From contig OZ018326.1 in the NCBI GenBank assembly GCA_963969495.1, positions 3,615,444-3,679,443 on the forward strand: a stretch of 64,000 nucleotides of DNA, read 5' to 3'. The position numbers and the translations under genes are program-made. Shown here piece after piece: positions 1 through 11,862 of the stretch. Origin of the DNA: Ceratothoa steindachneri. Lineage: Eukaryota; Arthropoda; Malacostraca; Isopoda; Cymothoidae. The notes beneath the pieces are model-generated. The model was not told the origin of the DNA. It worked only from the letters and a program-made list of their open reading frames with translations, and searched no databases. The number at the start of each line of letters is the position of its first letter. The first letter of the stretch is position 1.

Positions 1-179
1 CTTAATAAGTGGGAAGGACTGTCTTCGAGGAGTGAAAGCGAAGAGGGGCTCGGAAGTACGAGTGATCCTTGTGAGAGCAAATCGGAGATGTTCTAGATGA
101 ATACTGGAGGTTATTGTTGAAACCAAGCGTTCTCTTGAAGAACGTTATAAAAGGGGGAATTAAATTATCCGGGAGTGAT

Positions 180-370
180 GTCTTTGGAACGAGAACCGTT
201 TCTTTACAAACTGCCTTGAAAAACAATGGCTGTTCTATCGTTGTTCTCTTTTTGAACAACGGGGAGGGAGGTGGGGGTGGGGGGGGGGGTGAAGAACCAT
301 TTCTTGTCAAACGGGCTCAAAGAAAAATGGCTGTTCTAACGTTGTTGTCTTTCTTAACAGCACGGGAGCC
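180..370 (+). repeat. Two tandem ~112-bp degenerate units with a G-rich run
   Basis: The core 'aatggctgttctatcgttgt' near 227 recurs as a close variant near 327, each followed by a T/C-rich stretch and an 'acgggga/acggga' tail. Between them, 261-290 is an almost pure G tract. No reading frame here resembles a known protein. It may be the end of a larger repeat that starts left of the window, since the first 520 bases are clearly less AT-rich than what follows. Confidence 0.6.
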
Positions 371-511
371 TTGTTGACTTGTCGTCTCGAGGGCATGAAC
401 CTTGGCACTCAAGGGATATTGTCCTCATCTGGACAATAAGGGGTTTCTTGGCAGAGTTCCTAGGAGCACAAGGGAGACCGGATCGGCTTGATGCCTCACG
501 ATGATAATCTA

Positions 512-840
512 GATCTGATCTGCTTCAATTGAGAAAACCTATGATATAAATAGCCGTAGCCATCACCATGGCGTAGGGGACAATTGAGTGGGGGACTTCG
601 AGAGAATGTCCCGGTGGCGCCTGGGAAAATATCTTATCTACCCATAAGCCTAATTCAATCTGGCGAGATCGAGGTATGGAGGCGAAACGGGGGAGTGAAC
701 CTCCTTGATTAAACATTGGCTATGATGGGTGATAACGCGCTTTTGCTTTCTCTCGCAGGATACACGTGGGTAAGCATGTGTTTTAACATGTGATAGAGGC
801 TGAATTAAAGCGGCCTCAGACCGTTCTATCACAGTGAGTT
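512..840 (+). repeat. Dispersed repeat, copy A (unknown class)
   Basis: This segment aligns along its whole length with 12329-12665 in the same orientation. The best-conserved blocks are 'ggcgcctgggaaaatatctt', 'atggaggcgaaacggggga', 'ccttgattaaacattggcta' and 'gaggctgaattaaag'. The right end can fold, because 'gtgatagag' and 'ttctatcaca' flank the last block. The body is notably less AT-rich than its surroundings. No protein family is recognisable in any frame and no TA or TTAA signature is visible at the ends, so it could be a solo LTR or a SINE. Confidence 0.8.
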
Positions 841-1426
841 TTATAATGCAAAGGGATTCTAATATTCGTAGTTTGTTAGGATTGGGGATATGACAAAGTA
901 TTGCAAAATTATCCATATTAATTTGAGACTTGCATACTTAGATGTGATCTCGTATAGGAGAGGGTTCTGGTTTGTTTCGAATCAACCCAGTGCGGGTCGA
1001 TCCTCCTCGATGCTACTCGATGCGACAATGGATTGATTTCATGGTCGAACTAATATAAGATGAATCACAAGATTTACAACTATATTAATAAATTACAGAG
1101 GAGCGGCAAGGGAATTGAATTCGGTCCTTAGAGCTTAAATAAGATCAAATATTGTGCCCATTTTTTAACATGAATTTTGGGTCGAGATATGGATAGAATG
1201 TATTTAAGAATCTTTTTAATTTCCTTTACAATTCGTTTGATTTTTTACCAACGTATCACCGACTAAAGAAAATGGATAATTTCTTTTAGTATTTTATGTA
1301 AACTAGAAATTTTAAACCTATACTATCTCAGTTTCTTATGCCGATGATGAGGCTAGGACCTCGAAACGTTCAACCCCAGACAAATAAAGATGCTTTTATC
1401 GATAGCGTGCTTGGTTTTTACCTTCA

Positions 1427-1565
<139 letters not shown>

Positions 1566-1984
1566 GTTCTTATCTTTCAGTCATGATCAAGATAATAAAT
1601 TTTTGTATTCTTTAGGAGAATTAGCCCAGCCCTGCAAAAAAATCCTTTATTTAGACTTGCCGATTAATATTCTTTTACGTTAGCCATTTTTATATTTATT
1701 CACCTTGGGTAATCGCGTAAAACAATTTTCCTCTACTCCATTTTAGTTAAAACTATTTACTGTCTTGTACAGAGCAATTATTATTAATATTAATTCCATT
1801 CACTTGCTTAAGATTGTTTATTTATTCACTTCACCCTTTTACTAGTATTTCTTACTTAAGTCTCAACACATATATGTTGTGATTCTTCTCTTCATCAAGT
1901 AAACTTCGAGTTACACAAAATGGAGAAATTCCTCCTATGTCTCCAGAAACGTTTCACTAAGTTCCTATGCTATCTTTGCATGTA

Positions 1985-2560
1985 GGACACTCGAGCTCGA
2001 GACAAACACCGGAACATGAAGGAATAACTCATACGGGAAACTCTCGAAGCAGGAAAGCCAAACGCTGTGAATGAACTGTTAATCAGTCGAGAACAAATCA
2101 TTTTACCCCCACGCCATCTTCGGCTTGCCCTGATGCAGCTGTTTCTGTCGGAATTAAATGCTGATTTTGAATTCTTTCATCACAATTTTTGCCTTTTCTT
2201 CTGTCTCCTTTGAGAAAAACAAAGTAGACGTATTTGAACGACTTCAAATTCGTACATTTGTAGCTGATGTAGAATTTGTCAGAAAGATGAAACACAAAGA
2301 GAATTCAGCGTGTCTGTTGTTCGTGGCAGTTATACAAAACTCTCTTGGAGACATATTGGCCGATAACTATGAGAATTAGGTGCTATGATGCTGTTGCCTC
2401 TCCAGTATCTTGGATGCAATATGACTGTCAAGGTTCATTTCCTAAATAGTCACTTTTAACTTTAAACCCATAACCTTAGGGCTGTAAATGATAAAAGGAG
2501 GTAACTCCTACCAATATCGCATAACGATGAAAAAGCGCTATTAAGGGCGATGGAGCGGAC
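1985..2560 (+). pseudogene. Unclassified Cys-rich multicopy protein, C-terminal half (copy 1)
   Basis: Broken frames read in order RETLEAGKPNAVNELL, REQIILPPRHLRLALMQLF, a FFHHNF block, KNKVDVFERLQIRTFVADVE, a VIQNSLGDILADNYEN block and LGCNMTVKVHFLNSH. The same blocks in the same order occur at 44651-46066, and the last recurs at 40480-40560, so this is a relic of one family. From memory the family is an uncharacterised, highly multicopy protein in arthropods and cnidarians. It lacks the N-terminal Cys-rich half and carries several stops and frameshifts. Repeated degraded copies suggest a mobile-element origin, but I see no terminal repeats here. Function is unknown. Confidence 0.75.
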
Positions 2561-5346
2561 ATATCATGGCAAAATATGTAAGGAGTATTAAACGAAATGA
2601 AACATAATTAGAAAAATTTGAGATGTTTTATTTAACCAGTCTTCCAGAATCTCTTCGCAGCACACATATATTTGGAGGTAATGAATACAGGATTCAGATT
2701 TGGCCATTAGTAATACATATGTTTATGTTGCCTATTTTTCATTCATTTTGCTTTGTTTGCTATAAAAATAAACGGTTTTGAGGCAAAAATAGATTATTTC
2801 CATAAACGTTTGTTTCAAGCCTAATTTTAACATAGAATGACAATAAATTCCTTAGATAGAAAGAGGTCAAAGTTTCGCTAAAAATGCAAAAACTAAATTG
2901 TACTTAATTTCTATGTTATAGAGAATATCTGACCTTAGATTTGTATTCAGCACAAACAATTTATGTAACAATAATTGATAGTATAAGTGCAACAAAATAT
3001 TTATCCAGTTTTATCAATGTTAAACATTTGTATAAGTTATAAATGGTATTTAGTGTGGAGACCTTGATTCTCGATGATCCTTTGAAATCAGAGGCAAAAT
3101 AGATATACCAATTCAGTAATCTTGCTTTATTCTTCTTGAAATGTTTTCGGAACTCTTGCTTTAGACCTCTCTCCACGTGTCTTCCAAATATTGTCAAAGG
3201 GATGTAGGCTCGAAATCTGTGCAGGTCCGTATATAACAAAATTGCTTTTGCACCAATTCCTTATAAACTTATTTATTCACACTACTCCGTAAAAGCAATA
3301 GTGCCACAGTGTCCACTACCACCTGGAAAATAAAACTCCAGACTTCCTCTGCCAAACTTCACATTTATATTGGTGCAATTAACTATCAACCCTTCTCCGG
3401 TTCTAGCAGAGTAATCCTCATTCCATCGGATCTGAGAAAATTGAAATTAGATTCGGCACTTAAGTGGATTTCTTGATTGTTCGCTTTTTTAGGTAACATG
3501 TGTAGTGGCGAATTCAACACGAACTCTCTTGTAATTTGGAGCGATAAATTAATAATTGACGGGTTTGCAAGCAGAAAAATCGTCTTTCTACAGCCAACGT
3601 CTCACAGTCTCTCGCTAATCTATTTAGAAACTACTGAAGACATCTATAAAACGTTCTTATTGATAATTTTGCATTTGATATGAAGTCCTCATTGACCAAC
3701 CGTTTTTTTTACTTACTCTAAATAAACCTTTTTTGTTATAAGTTGTTTTAATACTATGGACCACGATTTGAGAGCATTTGAAAGTCTTTTCAATAGATCC
3801 AGTTCAAAGACCAGCTTCGTTGTTCAGCTTTTCAATCACTCTCAACCAGAAGGACCGAAAGATGCGTGAAAGTTCTCTTTAGCCATAGTATATCGGTGTA
3901 AGAACTGGAAAATAATGACGGAAAGTACACGATATTAAAATCAATTGAGTTAATATGCAAACAATGCCTTTTCTCATGATAAGAAACCTAAGCGTTCGGA
4001 ATAATTTGTACACTTAATTATTTATTTAATTGCTAAACTACTGATAACTTTAGTTTAGTTATTTAAATTGGCATAACTTTCGCCCATATGTAGAATATAC
4101 AAGTAGGTTATCGTACAGCGATTTTTGAAACATTGGATTATTGTGGAAAAGCTTATGGAAAATTTGGCTGTTGAAAAACAGACGTTCTTATCTTTTTTAA
4201 CTGTACTGTAGATTAATAAGGAAAGAAAAGAAAAACAGAAAACGGGTCAAGATAATATAAGTTCTTTTACTTATTAATGAGACTAAAAAATGGCTGGGGT
4301 CTTTGTTTTATCTTATTAAAGGAAAAAGGAAGGAGCATTTGTGATGCAGTTTATCCTTAGAGACATGGGTTAGTCAGTACAAATCTGTCACATATTTATT
4401 GTAATTTCCCGCTCATTATTAAGACCGTGTTTCTCTGCTATTAATGCCCTATTCTTCACAAATTGCTAAGTTTATCTCTGTCTCAAAACATACTATTTTG
4501 GATAGGTGGATTAGAACTTAACCTTCCACAGATTTCGCATTGAATCTAATGAGAAAGAAATTAAAAAAGTAAAGTTTTCACGGACATTTGGGATATTTAA
4601 ATTTTAACACGATACAAACTAGATTTGTCAGAAAATTCCTCTCATTAGAAACTTGTGTCCTTGTAACTTGAGAAATTACATTAACAGTAGAGTTAGCTTT
4701 CCGGAATCCGAACTAATGTTTACTACTGCAAGTAGACAGGACCTTAATAAACTCTAGTTCTTTAATATTTGGACTCTTCTTTGTAAGTTTTAGCCGACTC
4801 TCTCCTTTCCTTTCTTCATCGGCTTTTCTCCTTTCCTCTTTAATTATTGGATATATTTTTTACTACTTTCTTGTGTCAAACATTGTTTCAAGGCAAAAAC
4901 GAGAGTAAAATGGCCTTCACAATGAAAGGCCCTAATTCATAGCAGCCCTATTAAAGTTTTAGAGATCTGTAATTTAAATCACTATTCACTAGAAGCACAC
5001 TTTGCACAAAATTCTTTAACAACCACATTAGTTGAAACTTCATTCAGTTTTTAAGTCATCATAAACAGAGGTTTTTCAATATGTTCAATGAACTTTTAAT
5101 AAGTAAAGGAGTTAAAAAATGGCAATAGTGAAAGATGAGGTAAATTAAATTACAAAGTTTGTGATGTGCTCATTTGTTAATATTAGCAAAAGGACACATA
5201 TGAATACAGGAGACCTTTTTCAAACTTGGCTAAGTATTTATTTGTTTTCAAAATCATAAACCTTGAATTTTTTTTAGTTCATTTTACACATACTTAGAAT
5301 TAAAGGAAAAAGAAACTAAGTGTCAAATTACGGGACGCGTCAGTAT
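2561..5346. other. No recognisable feature
   Basis: AT-rich intronic DNA. Only short frames occur, with no domain, repeat or strong inverted repeat that I could recognise. It is presumed host intron or very old repeats. Confidence 0.5.
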
Positions 5347-5409
5347 TTTGAGGTCATTTGTGAGAATGTAGTAAAGGACGCACATGTGACCTCAAAGAAA
5401 AGATCTATT

Positions 5410-5650
5410 TAAATATAGATATCTGTTAAAATAATCTTGAGCATCTTTGTAACATGATTCTCCTTTGAATCCACCATTAGCCTCAGTGACTGCTTTAATT
5501 CGGGTTTTAAATTGTTGACATACCCGATTCAGATGATCTTTAGCAATTTTGGACATATTCTTTGCTATAGCAGACTTGAGAGATTGAATGGTCGTATAAG
5601 GCTTTAGAAGGGCTGCTCTCTTGACGACGGCATAAATGGGCAGATTTTTC
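5410..5650 (-). pseudogene. Mariner/Tc1-like transposase, C-terminal fragment
   Basis: On the minus strand one frame reads KPYTTIQSLKSAIAKNMSKI, then a KDHLNRVCQQFKTRIKAV block and EANGGFKG. This is the typical mariner-superfamily ending: a 'T-QSLK-AI' helix, an 'RVCQQF--RI-A' helix and a terminal glycine-rich EANGG. The catalytic region is not recoverable; weak in-frame material continues to about 5700. Just beyond the 3' side lies a 10-bp inverted repeat (5347-5356 with 5387-5396, 'tttgaggtca'), which could be unrelated. A relic only. Confidence 0.7.
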
Positions 5651-5699
5651 TTAAAAGATGTAAGGTCTTCCGTCGTATACTCTCTCTATTCAGGGACTA

Positions 5700-6548
5700 A
5701 AAAACATTCTCCGTAACTTGTATGTCCGCAGCAACATTGACTAACAAGACCTCTGAAAATTTTAGGGCACTGATCCTCTAACACTAGTAACGACTCCCAG
5801 ACCAGCAATATTGCTGGAAAGTTTGTATGCATTACAGTTGGAACCTTGCTTGCGACTCTTCATATCTATTTGTCATTCCCTGCCTTTATCCTTTAGTACT
5901 GGTCGAAGCTTTACTTATCAGAGAAAACCCTATCTTTCTAGCTTATTCTTGTTTCAACATGGAGAGCATGCGCTATGGACGGATCAAACGATTTTTTTTT
6001 ATTTTACCTGATATGAACTAACCTATCCGGATAACGTAAGACTTGTAACGTATATCTTTAGGCACATATTTTTTCATCGTGCAGTTTGAAAACCTGAAGT
6101 CTTTTGCATGGGGTTTATTCGACATATCGAGAGTTTCAAGATATATTCCTGAAATATTTGCTAAAATTCTAAGGTTCTAATTGTATGACAACCCTTTGTA
6201 AATTTTTTGCATTTTCATGCTAATGTTAGATCCCTATCAGCTGCTCTCAGGTGTTTTCTAAGTTTGGTATCTTGAGATCAAGTAAATTTCAGTAAGCGAG
6301 CATTCTCTGTATCGTTATTTTGAGCATTTATTGCAACGATTACTGCGTGCCTTTTCATTTGTTTACTCAGGTTAATGTCATTAATTAATAACTTAAAAAG
6401 GATTTTTCTTTTAAATTATTGTAACAAAGTTAGAGCTATTCAAACTGATGTCCTAAAAATACTGAAGCAACCTGTATGGGATATCAGGAACATTTAAACT
6501 TATTTCTCTCAGTAAAATAAACCAATGAACATTTGATATCAAGCAATT
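5700..6548. other. No recognisable feature
   Basis: AT-rich sequence between the mariner fragment and the LTR element. Two overlapping short frames near 5811-6021 have no recognisable domain and are probably chance. Confidence 0.5.
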
Positions 6549-6897
6549 TGTAGTTATAGGTTAACATAGCAAATAATGTTTTGATTTGGCAACGCTGGAA
6601 TGAGCTGTCTGGCTGAGCCTAGAAGGAAGAAACGACGCCGGTTCCCCGGTAGTTAGCTAAAAGCACGTTGGTCGCGAGGTTTTATCATTGTGGCAGATCC
6701 TAAGGTTAGCTAGGAGGTCCTGTTCTGCTCTTAGGTTGATTAAGGTGTGAGCATTGTGGTTTCCCAGTGTTGGTCAGTATAGTTATTATTTAGAAAAGAT
6801 TTGCATACGTTGATGCCGCCGATTATCTTGTACGCGGCAAATCAATTGAGTGAGACAGTTTCTTCTGTTTATTAATACTTTGTATGATCTGACAACA
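6549..6897 (+). repeat. 5' LTR
   Basis: 349 bp, from 'tgtagttatagg' to 'atctgacaaca'. Shared blocks with 9760-10110 include 'gtctggctgagcctagaagg', 'acgttggtcgcgaggtt', 'cattgtggcagatcctaagg' and 'tgtatgatctg'. The Gag frame opens directly after the end of this LTR. Confidence 0.85.
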
Positions 6898-7100
6898 AGC
6901 CATTTACTGGAGAGGCTGAGGTAGTGGCATGGTTGAAAAAAGTAAGTTTGGTGGCCAAACTACTAAATATAACGTCCCTCGTAAGTTTGTGGCATTATAT
7001 TTGGAATGTGGTGTCTTAGCATTATATCACGAGATCGAAGAAAGTGAGCATTAGACCTTGATAATAGTGAAAGCAGGCTAAAGAAAGCGTAAAATGATGG
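6898..7100 (+). pseudogene. Gag N-terminal remnant of the LTR element
   Basis: Immediately after the 5' LTR a frame reads KPFTGEAEVVAWLKKVSLVA followed by KLLNITSL before the first stop. The 'F-GEA-V--WL-K-ELVA-L' pattern is the usual start of the Gag of this kind of retroelement. The remaining gag sequence is not recoverable, and about 250 bases with no recognisable frame separate it from the RT remnant. Confidence 0.6.
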
Positions 7101-7339
7101 AAAATTTGTGGCTTATGGGAAGTTAGTGAATATGAGGTGATCAATTAAACAGGTGGATTTTTCTGCCGATGATCTAAGGAGTTTTGCTAGCCCTGAGAGT
7201 GTTTACCGGGGATAACTTTGCGTATAGTGTAAGGCCAGAGTATTGACTGCTCATAAAACTAGTCAAGTAGCAGCAGTAGTTGTTAATCTAACAAGCAAAC
7301 AGCAGAGTACGGGTAAAGAAGCTTTTAGAGCAAGCGATA

Positions 7340-7770
7340 CGCGACTCTTGTTGATCTTAAATCCTCTTATCTGTAAATAAGATTGCAAATGAATTATGGA
7401 ACTATCAGGTAATCAATGTTTTGCTTGACGCAGTTGTGCTTTGGGTTTTACTGTGCACCACGTGTCATGGAAAAAATCCTGAAAACAGGGCTCGCTAAGT
7501 CAGAGAGAACACAGCTAGCCACAAGTTTATACATTGATTCAATCTTGGTGGATGAGTTACTGGTATCTGCTAAAGAATTACTTAGCCATATAAATAGGTT
7601 GTGTCTGGTTATAAGCAGCCGGAGCCTTTGTATGTTAAAAACAGCACTAAGACTTAAGTTTCAAATGAATAAAATGGGTGATCTGATATTTTTTTTCAGA
7701 AAGAATGAGTGGCCAGGCATAGTGAAAATTTTACCAGCAGGGACTTGTTCTCTGTATGTGGAAAGTTAAT
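7340..7770 (+). pseudogene. Reverse transcriptase remnant of the LTR element
   Basis: The region opens with LVDLKSSYL (normally 'DLK-AYLQI', the first catalytic Asp motif). It continues in one frame from 7416 through CLTQLCFGFYCAPRVMEKIL and LATSLYIDSILVDE to a stop at 7769. The active-site box is normally Y-x-D-D; here it is YIDS, so one catalytic aspartate is lost. 'LCFG...APR-M-KIL' is the standard RT palm motif preceding it. The RT N-terminus and the protease are missing. The enzyme cannot be active. Confidence 0.8.
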
Positions 7771-7944
7771 CAGGCCCTATTTCCTTGCTTGATGGCTACA
7801 AGTTACTTTTAGCTATATTAAGAGAAGAGCGGAGTTAACAAGGTGGGATAACTTTGTGAAAGAGGCCACATTGGGTATGATAGAAAAAGTATTGCAAGTA
7901 GTCAGTGAACGTTAGCTGGTATGTTTCAAAGAAAAACTGTGATG

Positions 7945-8245
7945 TGTGATGTGATGGTAGTAGTATCGCTCTTGGGGTGTTATTTGAGATCGACGAATAT
8001 GCAGTAGAAGATGTTGCCTGGCTAAGTAAGAAAAGTGATTAAAATAATATAAATATAGATAAGTTGGAGGCAACTTTGGAAGGAGTTAATTTAGCTTTGA
8101 GATGTGTTTTTGGAGAGATTAGCCTGATGATGGGTCCTGCAATGGTGCATGGATGGGTGAAAGTTGCTCTGACAGAGGAGAAGAAAATCCGAAAGAAAGA
8201 GGCTGCTGAAATGATATCAAGGGATGCCTGGGTATTCTGAAAAAT
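7945..8245 (+). pseudogene. RNase H remnant of the LTR element
   Basis: Frames contain DGSSIALGVLFEIDEYAVED followed by VAWL, then INIDKLEATLEGVNLALR. These correspond to the first catalytic Asp box (normally 'DAS--A-G') and the 'IN--EL-A---GLNLAL' helix of retroelement RNase H. A stop lies between them and others follow. It sits between RT and integrase, as expected. Confidence 0.65.
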
Positions 8246-8404
8246 ATGAGTGAGAAGTTTAACCTAATGATAGCAGTAACCAGAGTCCAAACATTGAAAA
8301 ATAAAGCCATTGTATTAAATAGAGTGATGAAAAGGTGTCTGATAATCAAAGTGAAAGATCCTATCAAGAGAAATTCAACCATAGGTTCAGCAGCAATTGA
8401 TCTG

Positions 8405-9350
8405 AAAGATGTTCATAATATGCACCATGTAGAAGTAGACCGCTTATTGCTTTTAAACAGAAAGATAGACACCACGGTAACCAGAAGTGCGGTGCAGTAG
8501 ATCATGAGAGGCTGTGAGAATTGCCAAAGGATTGACCCTGCTCCTGTGTTTCATCATAAGGGAGAGCTTGGGGTACAGGAGGATTGGAAGAAGCTAGCCG
8601 TATATGTCACCACTATAGCCAGGTGGTATATCTCTCAATCGTAGATTGTTTACCAGGAATATTTTCCATCTGGAATGAGCTTAAGAAGGAATCTGCTGAG
8701 CTTATAACTTCAGTAGTAAATAACTTCTTGTTAGAGATGGGGCCAGTAGACGTGCGTTTAATTGACAATGCTACGGTTTTCCGGTCAGTGTTATTGGAAA
8801 GGCTTTTCAGCAAGTCGAATGTTAACAGGTTTTGCAGAACAGCTTATCGACCAATCGCCATTGGGATATTAGAGAGATATAATAGTACAATTAAGGCGAT
8901 GGTAAGCGAGGTGGTATTAGCCCTTTGAAGGCCGTCCTTTGGTATAAAATGACCCCTAGGTCTGGACAAGATAAACAATAAGTGCTCCGATAATATTGGA
9001 GACACCCTGCTGCAGTGCCACCTAAAGGTTGGGGAAGAAGAGGTTTGGTCGATAAGACTAGGAGAGGAAGTTTGTGTAAAACTAGCGCATGCTCAATGTA
9101 CGTCCAATTGGCATAGAGGGATTAACGCAAAATAATTTGTTGATAGATGGTATGCCAAGACATGTTCTTGATGTGCGTAGAGCAGGCCATGCACACGAAG
9201 GTGTACCTAGAAATGAGGACGAAAAAGAAGAGTTTGGAGCACGAAGGATCATACCTCCTACCAAAGATAAATTGGAAAGTGAAGAAGAGCAACTACAAGC
9301 TAAGGATGTTGAAGAAGAGGACGATGCAGTCGATCGTAAACGGTGATATT
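8405..9350 (+). pseudogene. Integrase remnant of the LTR element
   Basis: An HHCC zinc domain is visible: His residues in 'NMHHVEVDR' near 8418, then GCENCQRIDPAP near 8510 after a stop. The core follows in the 8584-8928 frame with LSIVDCLPG, LIDNATVFRS and GILERYNSTIK, which keep the D, D and E catalytic positions. After another frameshift come YKMTPRSGQDK and the C-terminal NNLLIDGMPRHVLDVRRAGH with an acidic tail ending at 9346. Although the catalytic triad is legible, stops separate the domains, so no intact protein is made. Confidence 0.82.
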
Positions 9351-9390
9351 TTCATAGAGTAAGGTGACCTTCTCTCTGGCTGGAAAAGTA

Positions 9391-9836
9391 TGTTGCTTAA
9401 CAGTCCCTTAATTTTGGTTTCCAGTCTTAGATTAAGATTTGGAGTTATCGAATTCTTAAAGGTTATTCTTAATATAGTAATTAATTAATAAATTTAGTAT
9501 TGGGGCCTGGCGAATGATGTAAAGTTACAGGGTGCTATAGTTATAAGGAAGCGCATCAAAGAATTTGAGATTTTTCAACCCTGGAATAAGCTGTGGAAGA
9601 CTATGGAAGACTATGTTGCTTAACAGGCCCTTAATTTTGTTTTTTTAGTCTTAACTTAATGTTTTGAGTTATCGAATTGTTAAAGGTTATTCTTAACATA
9701 GTATTTAATCAATAAATTTAGTATTAGAGCCTGAGTAATGATCTTAAGTTCAAGGGTGCTGTAGTTATAGGGAAGCCCAACAAAGAATGTTGAACTTTGG
9801 ACAAAGCTGGAATTAGCTGCCTGGCTGAAGCAAGAA
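9391..9836 (+). repeat. Tandem duplication (2 x ~223 bp) at the 3' end of the LTR element
   Basis: The segment 9391-9613 is repeated by 9614-9836. Matching blocks include 'tgttgcttaacag-ccctta', 'gagttatcgaatt-ttaaag', 'ggttattcttaa-atagta' and 'gtgct-tagttata-ggaag'. The second unit overlaps the first ~75 bases of the 3' LTR, so the first unit contains a diverged extra copy of the LTR start near 9537. It looks like a polypurine-side duplication internal to the element. Confidence 0.75.
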
Positions 9837-10110
9837 GGAAGAAACCACGCCGTTTTGCTGACAGTTAGCGAAATGCACGTTAGTCGCGAAGTTGTATCGT
9901 TGTGGCAGATCCTGAGGTTTGCTAGGTAGGTCCTGATTTACTCTAAGATTGATAAATGTGTGAGGATTGAGGTTTTCCGGTGCCGGTGAGGAAAGTTATT
10001 GTTTTAAAAGAGATTGTTTACGTTAACAAAGCTGATTGTCTTTCGTGATGAAACTCAAGTAAATATGACTGTTTATCATGTGTATTACTGCATTGTATGA
10101 TCTGTCAACA
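9760..10110 (+). repeat. 3' LTR
   Basis: 351 bp, from 'tgtagttatagg' to 'atctgtcaaca', aligned throughout with 6549-6897. The near-equal lengths (349 and 351) support the chosen boundaries. Confidence 0.85.
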
Positions 10111-11789
10111 CACCTAATTTTTTTACCAAATATCTTTCTTTGAGTCAATGTAAAACTGAACTCAATACATGTTAATTTTAATAAATTTATATATTTTTAT
10201 TAATTTACCATCATATTATTTCTTAGTAATAGACCTTAACAAAAATTTCATCTAAACTACCTAACGGGGATTAGAGTCAGTTTATATGCATTTTTACAAC
10301 GCCTAACCGTAATAAACTATAAATTATCAAAGATTATAGAATCATTACGGTAATATATAAGTTATTTCAATAAGGTATAATAGCTCGCCTCGTGCATATG
10401 AAAAGATCAACCTCCAGCAAGATTCACGCCCGCGAGCTCACGCGTGAGGTTGTAGGTTCTAATCATGTTGAAGTTCATTTGAAAATTTCGTTTTTCTGTC
10501 CTACGACAAAAATGATTACTAACATTGTTCTAATTTATGGAACAGATTTAGGCTAAATATTACCATTGCTAGAGCGTATATAATAATTATGAAGGCAAAA
10601 GGAAAAAAGACAAAAGGGTTTTAGTAATGTTTTCTTGATAAAGTGTTATTAAAGACACAAATCTGACTCGATATCTTTTTGGAAAGTACCGACATTTTGT
10701 ATAAATTGGAAATACAGTAGTAACATAGTTCTCTGTCACTGGTGCAAATCTTTGCAGCCCGTATTCTTCTTCCCAGGGGACGTTATTCCGATGAAATTCA
10801 CAGGCTTCCCAAACGCCAATACGTGATTGTTAGATAAAAAAATAAATTTACGGTCATATGTACTTTCGAAATATTAGACCATATCAGATTATGTAAAATA
10901 GTCCACCCCCTAAAATTTCTATGATCTGTCTCTGCCTCTCAATACTGATTCTTTCCCGTAGCCGGCTTCTAGACATGGTTGAGGTCTATTTTTCTATATT
11001 AATCCACCAAAGAATGCGGAAGGAACAATTTGCTGTGATGCTCTCATACACCAAATATTGATCGTTCAAGCGTACTTTAATGACATACCTCTTGTCTCTA
11101 ACTTTTAAGTAATTGATAAATCGGCGCTGTGCGAATTTTTCATTGTATGTTATTCCTTAGAATCTTTCATATTTGTCTATAACTAGACTCTAATAAGGGG
11201 GTAAGGTGAAAGAAGGGTAAAAAGTTATGTGGTATAGAAAATGAGGAAAAGTTTCATCATTAAATTGAGGGATGGGCTATTTGAGCTTTAAAGTCTCCAA
11301 CGTTTCTGTAACTTTAGCAATCAGAAAATATTTTTACATCATGAGAACGAAATAATAGTTCTAACCGACTGTCGTATTAGGTATGGCTATGTCAATTTTA
11401 ATTTTTTCGTTGTCTTGTTTATTTAATATTAACTAAATAAAAATGTAAGTTAGATATAAAACACCAAATAAAGCAAAAGTGATGTGCCTTTGATGACCTT
11501 TAGGATATTTATGATTTTTCTATTGATATCTCACTTCTACGTGAGTTCCATACGTTTTGCTTATATGGGCGTAAAAGTTTATGGCGGCACCAGTTTAACG
11601 GGGTAACCAGTATTTAATGAAGGTGAATTAAATATCTGACTCCAAAGATAAAATCTTCACAGTGTAATTTTTTGGGCTGGGCTAAGGTTTAGCGTACTCG
11701 AGGTAAAGAAGGACCTTTGAAAAATAAATATTTTATTTTAACGGGATAAGCGGAACGTGAGTAAGGAACTTTTCGGGTGACTAGCAGTC

Positions 11790-11790
<1 letters not shown>
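10111..11790. other. No clear feature; weak tRNA-like box
   Basis: AT-rich, without recognisable coding. A Pol III B-box-like 'ggttctaatc' occurs at 10455-10464 downstream of 'tagctcgcctcgtg' at 10381, in a short GC-richer patch. This may be the head of an old SINE, but I cannot support a tRNA fold. Confidence 0.3.

Positions 11791-11791
<1 letters not shown>

Positions 11792-11860
<69 letters not shown>
11792..11860. repeat. (AT)n microsatellite
   Basis: About 69 bases of uninterrupted AT dinucleotide. Confidence 0.97.

Positions 11861-11862
<2 letters not shown>

Larger units (their letters stand above)
6549..10110 (+). mobile_element. LTR retrotransposon, degraded, both LTRs present
   Basis: Two related ~350-bp segments in direct orientation bound a 2.86-kb interior with gag, reverse transcriptase, RNase H and integrase remnants in that order. 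Both LTRs begin TG ('tgtagttatagg') and end CA ('gtcaaca/gacaaca'), the canonical form. The RT-RNase H-integrase order excludes Ty1/copia and fits a Ty3/gypsy-like element; the frames resemble an invertebrate group whose integrase contains 'GCENCQRIDPAP'-type zinc motifs. Protease and much of gag and RT are deleted, and every frame has stops. LTR divergence is substantial, implying an old insertion. I could not identify a convincing target-site duplication. Confidence 0.88.

Noticed and set aside
5347..5396. 10-bp inverted repeat as mariner terminal repeat
   Set aside because: Both arms lie on the same side of the transposase fragment, so they cannot be its two ends.
8119..8382. Minus-strand hydrophobic frame
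   Set aside because: Antisense of the LTR element between its RNase H and integrase regions.
10381..10470. Possible tRNA gene
   Set aside because: Only a B-box-like word is convincing; acceptor and anticodon arms do not pair.
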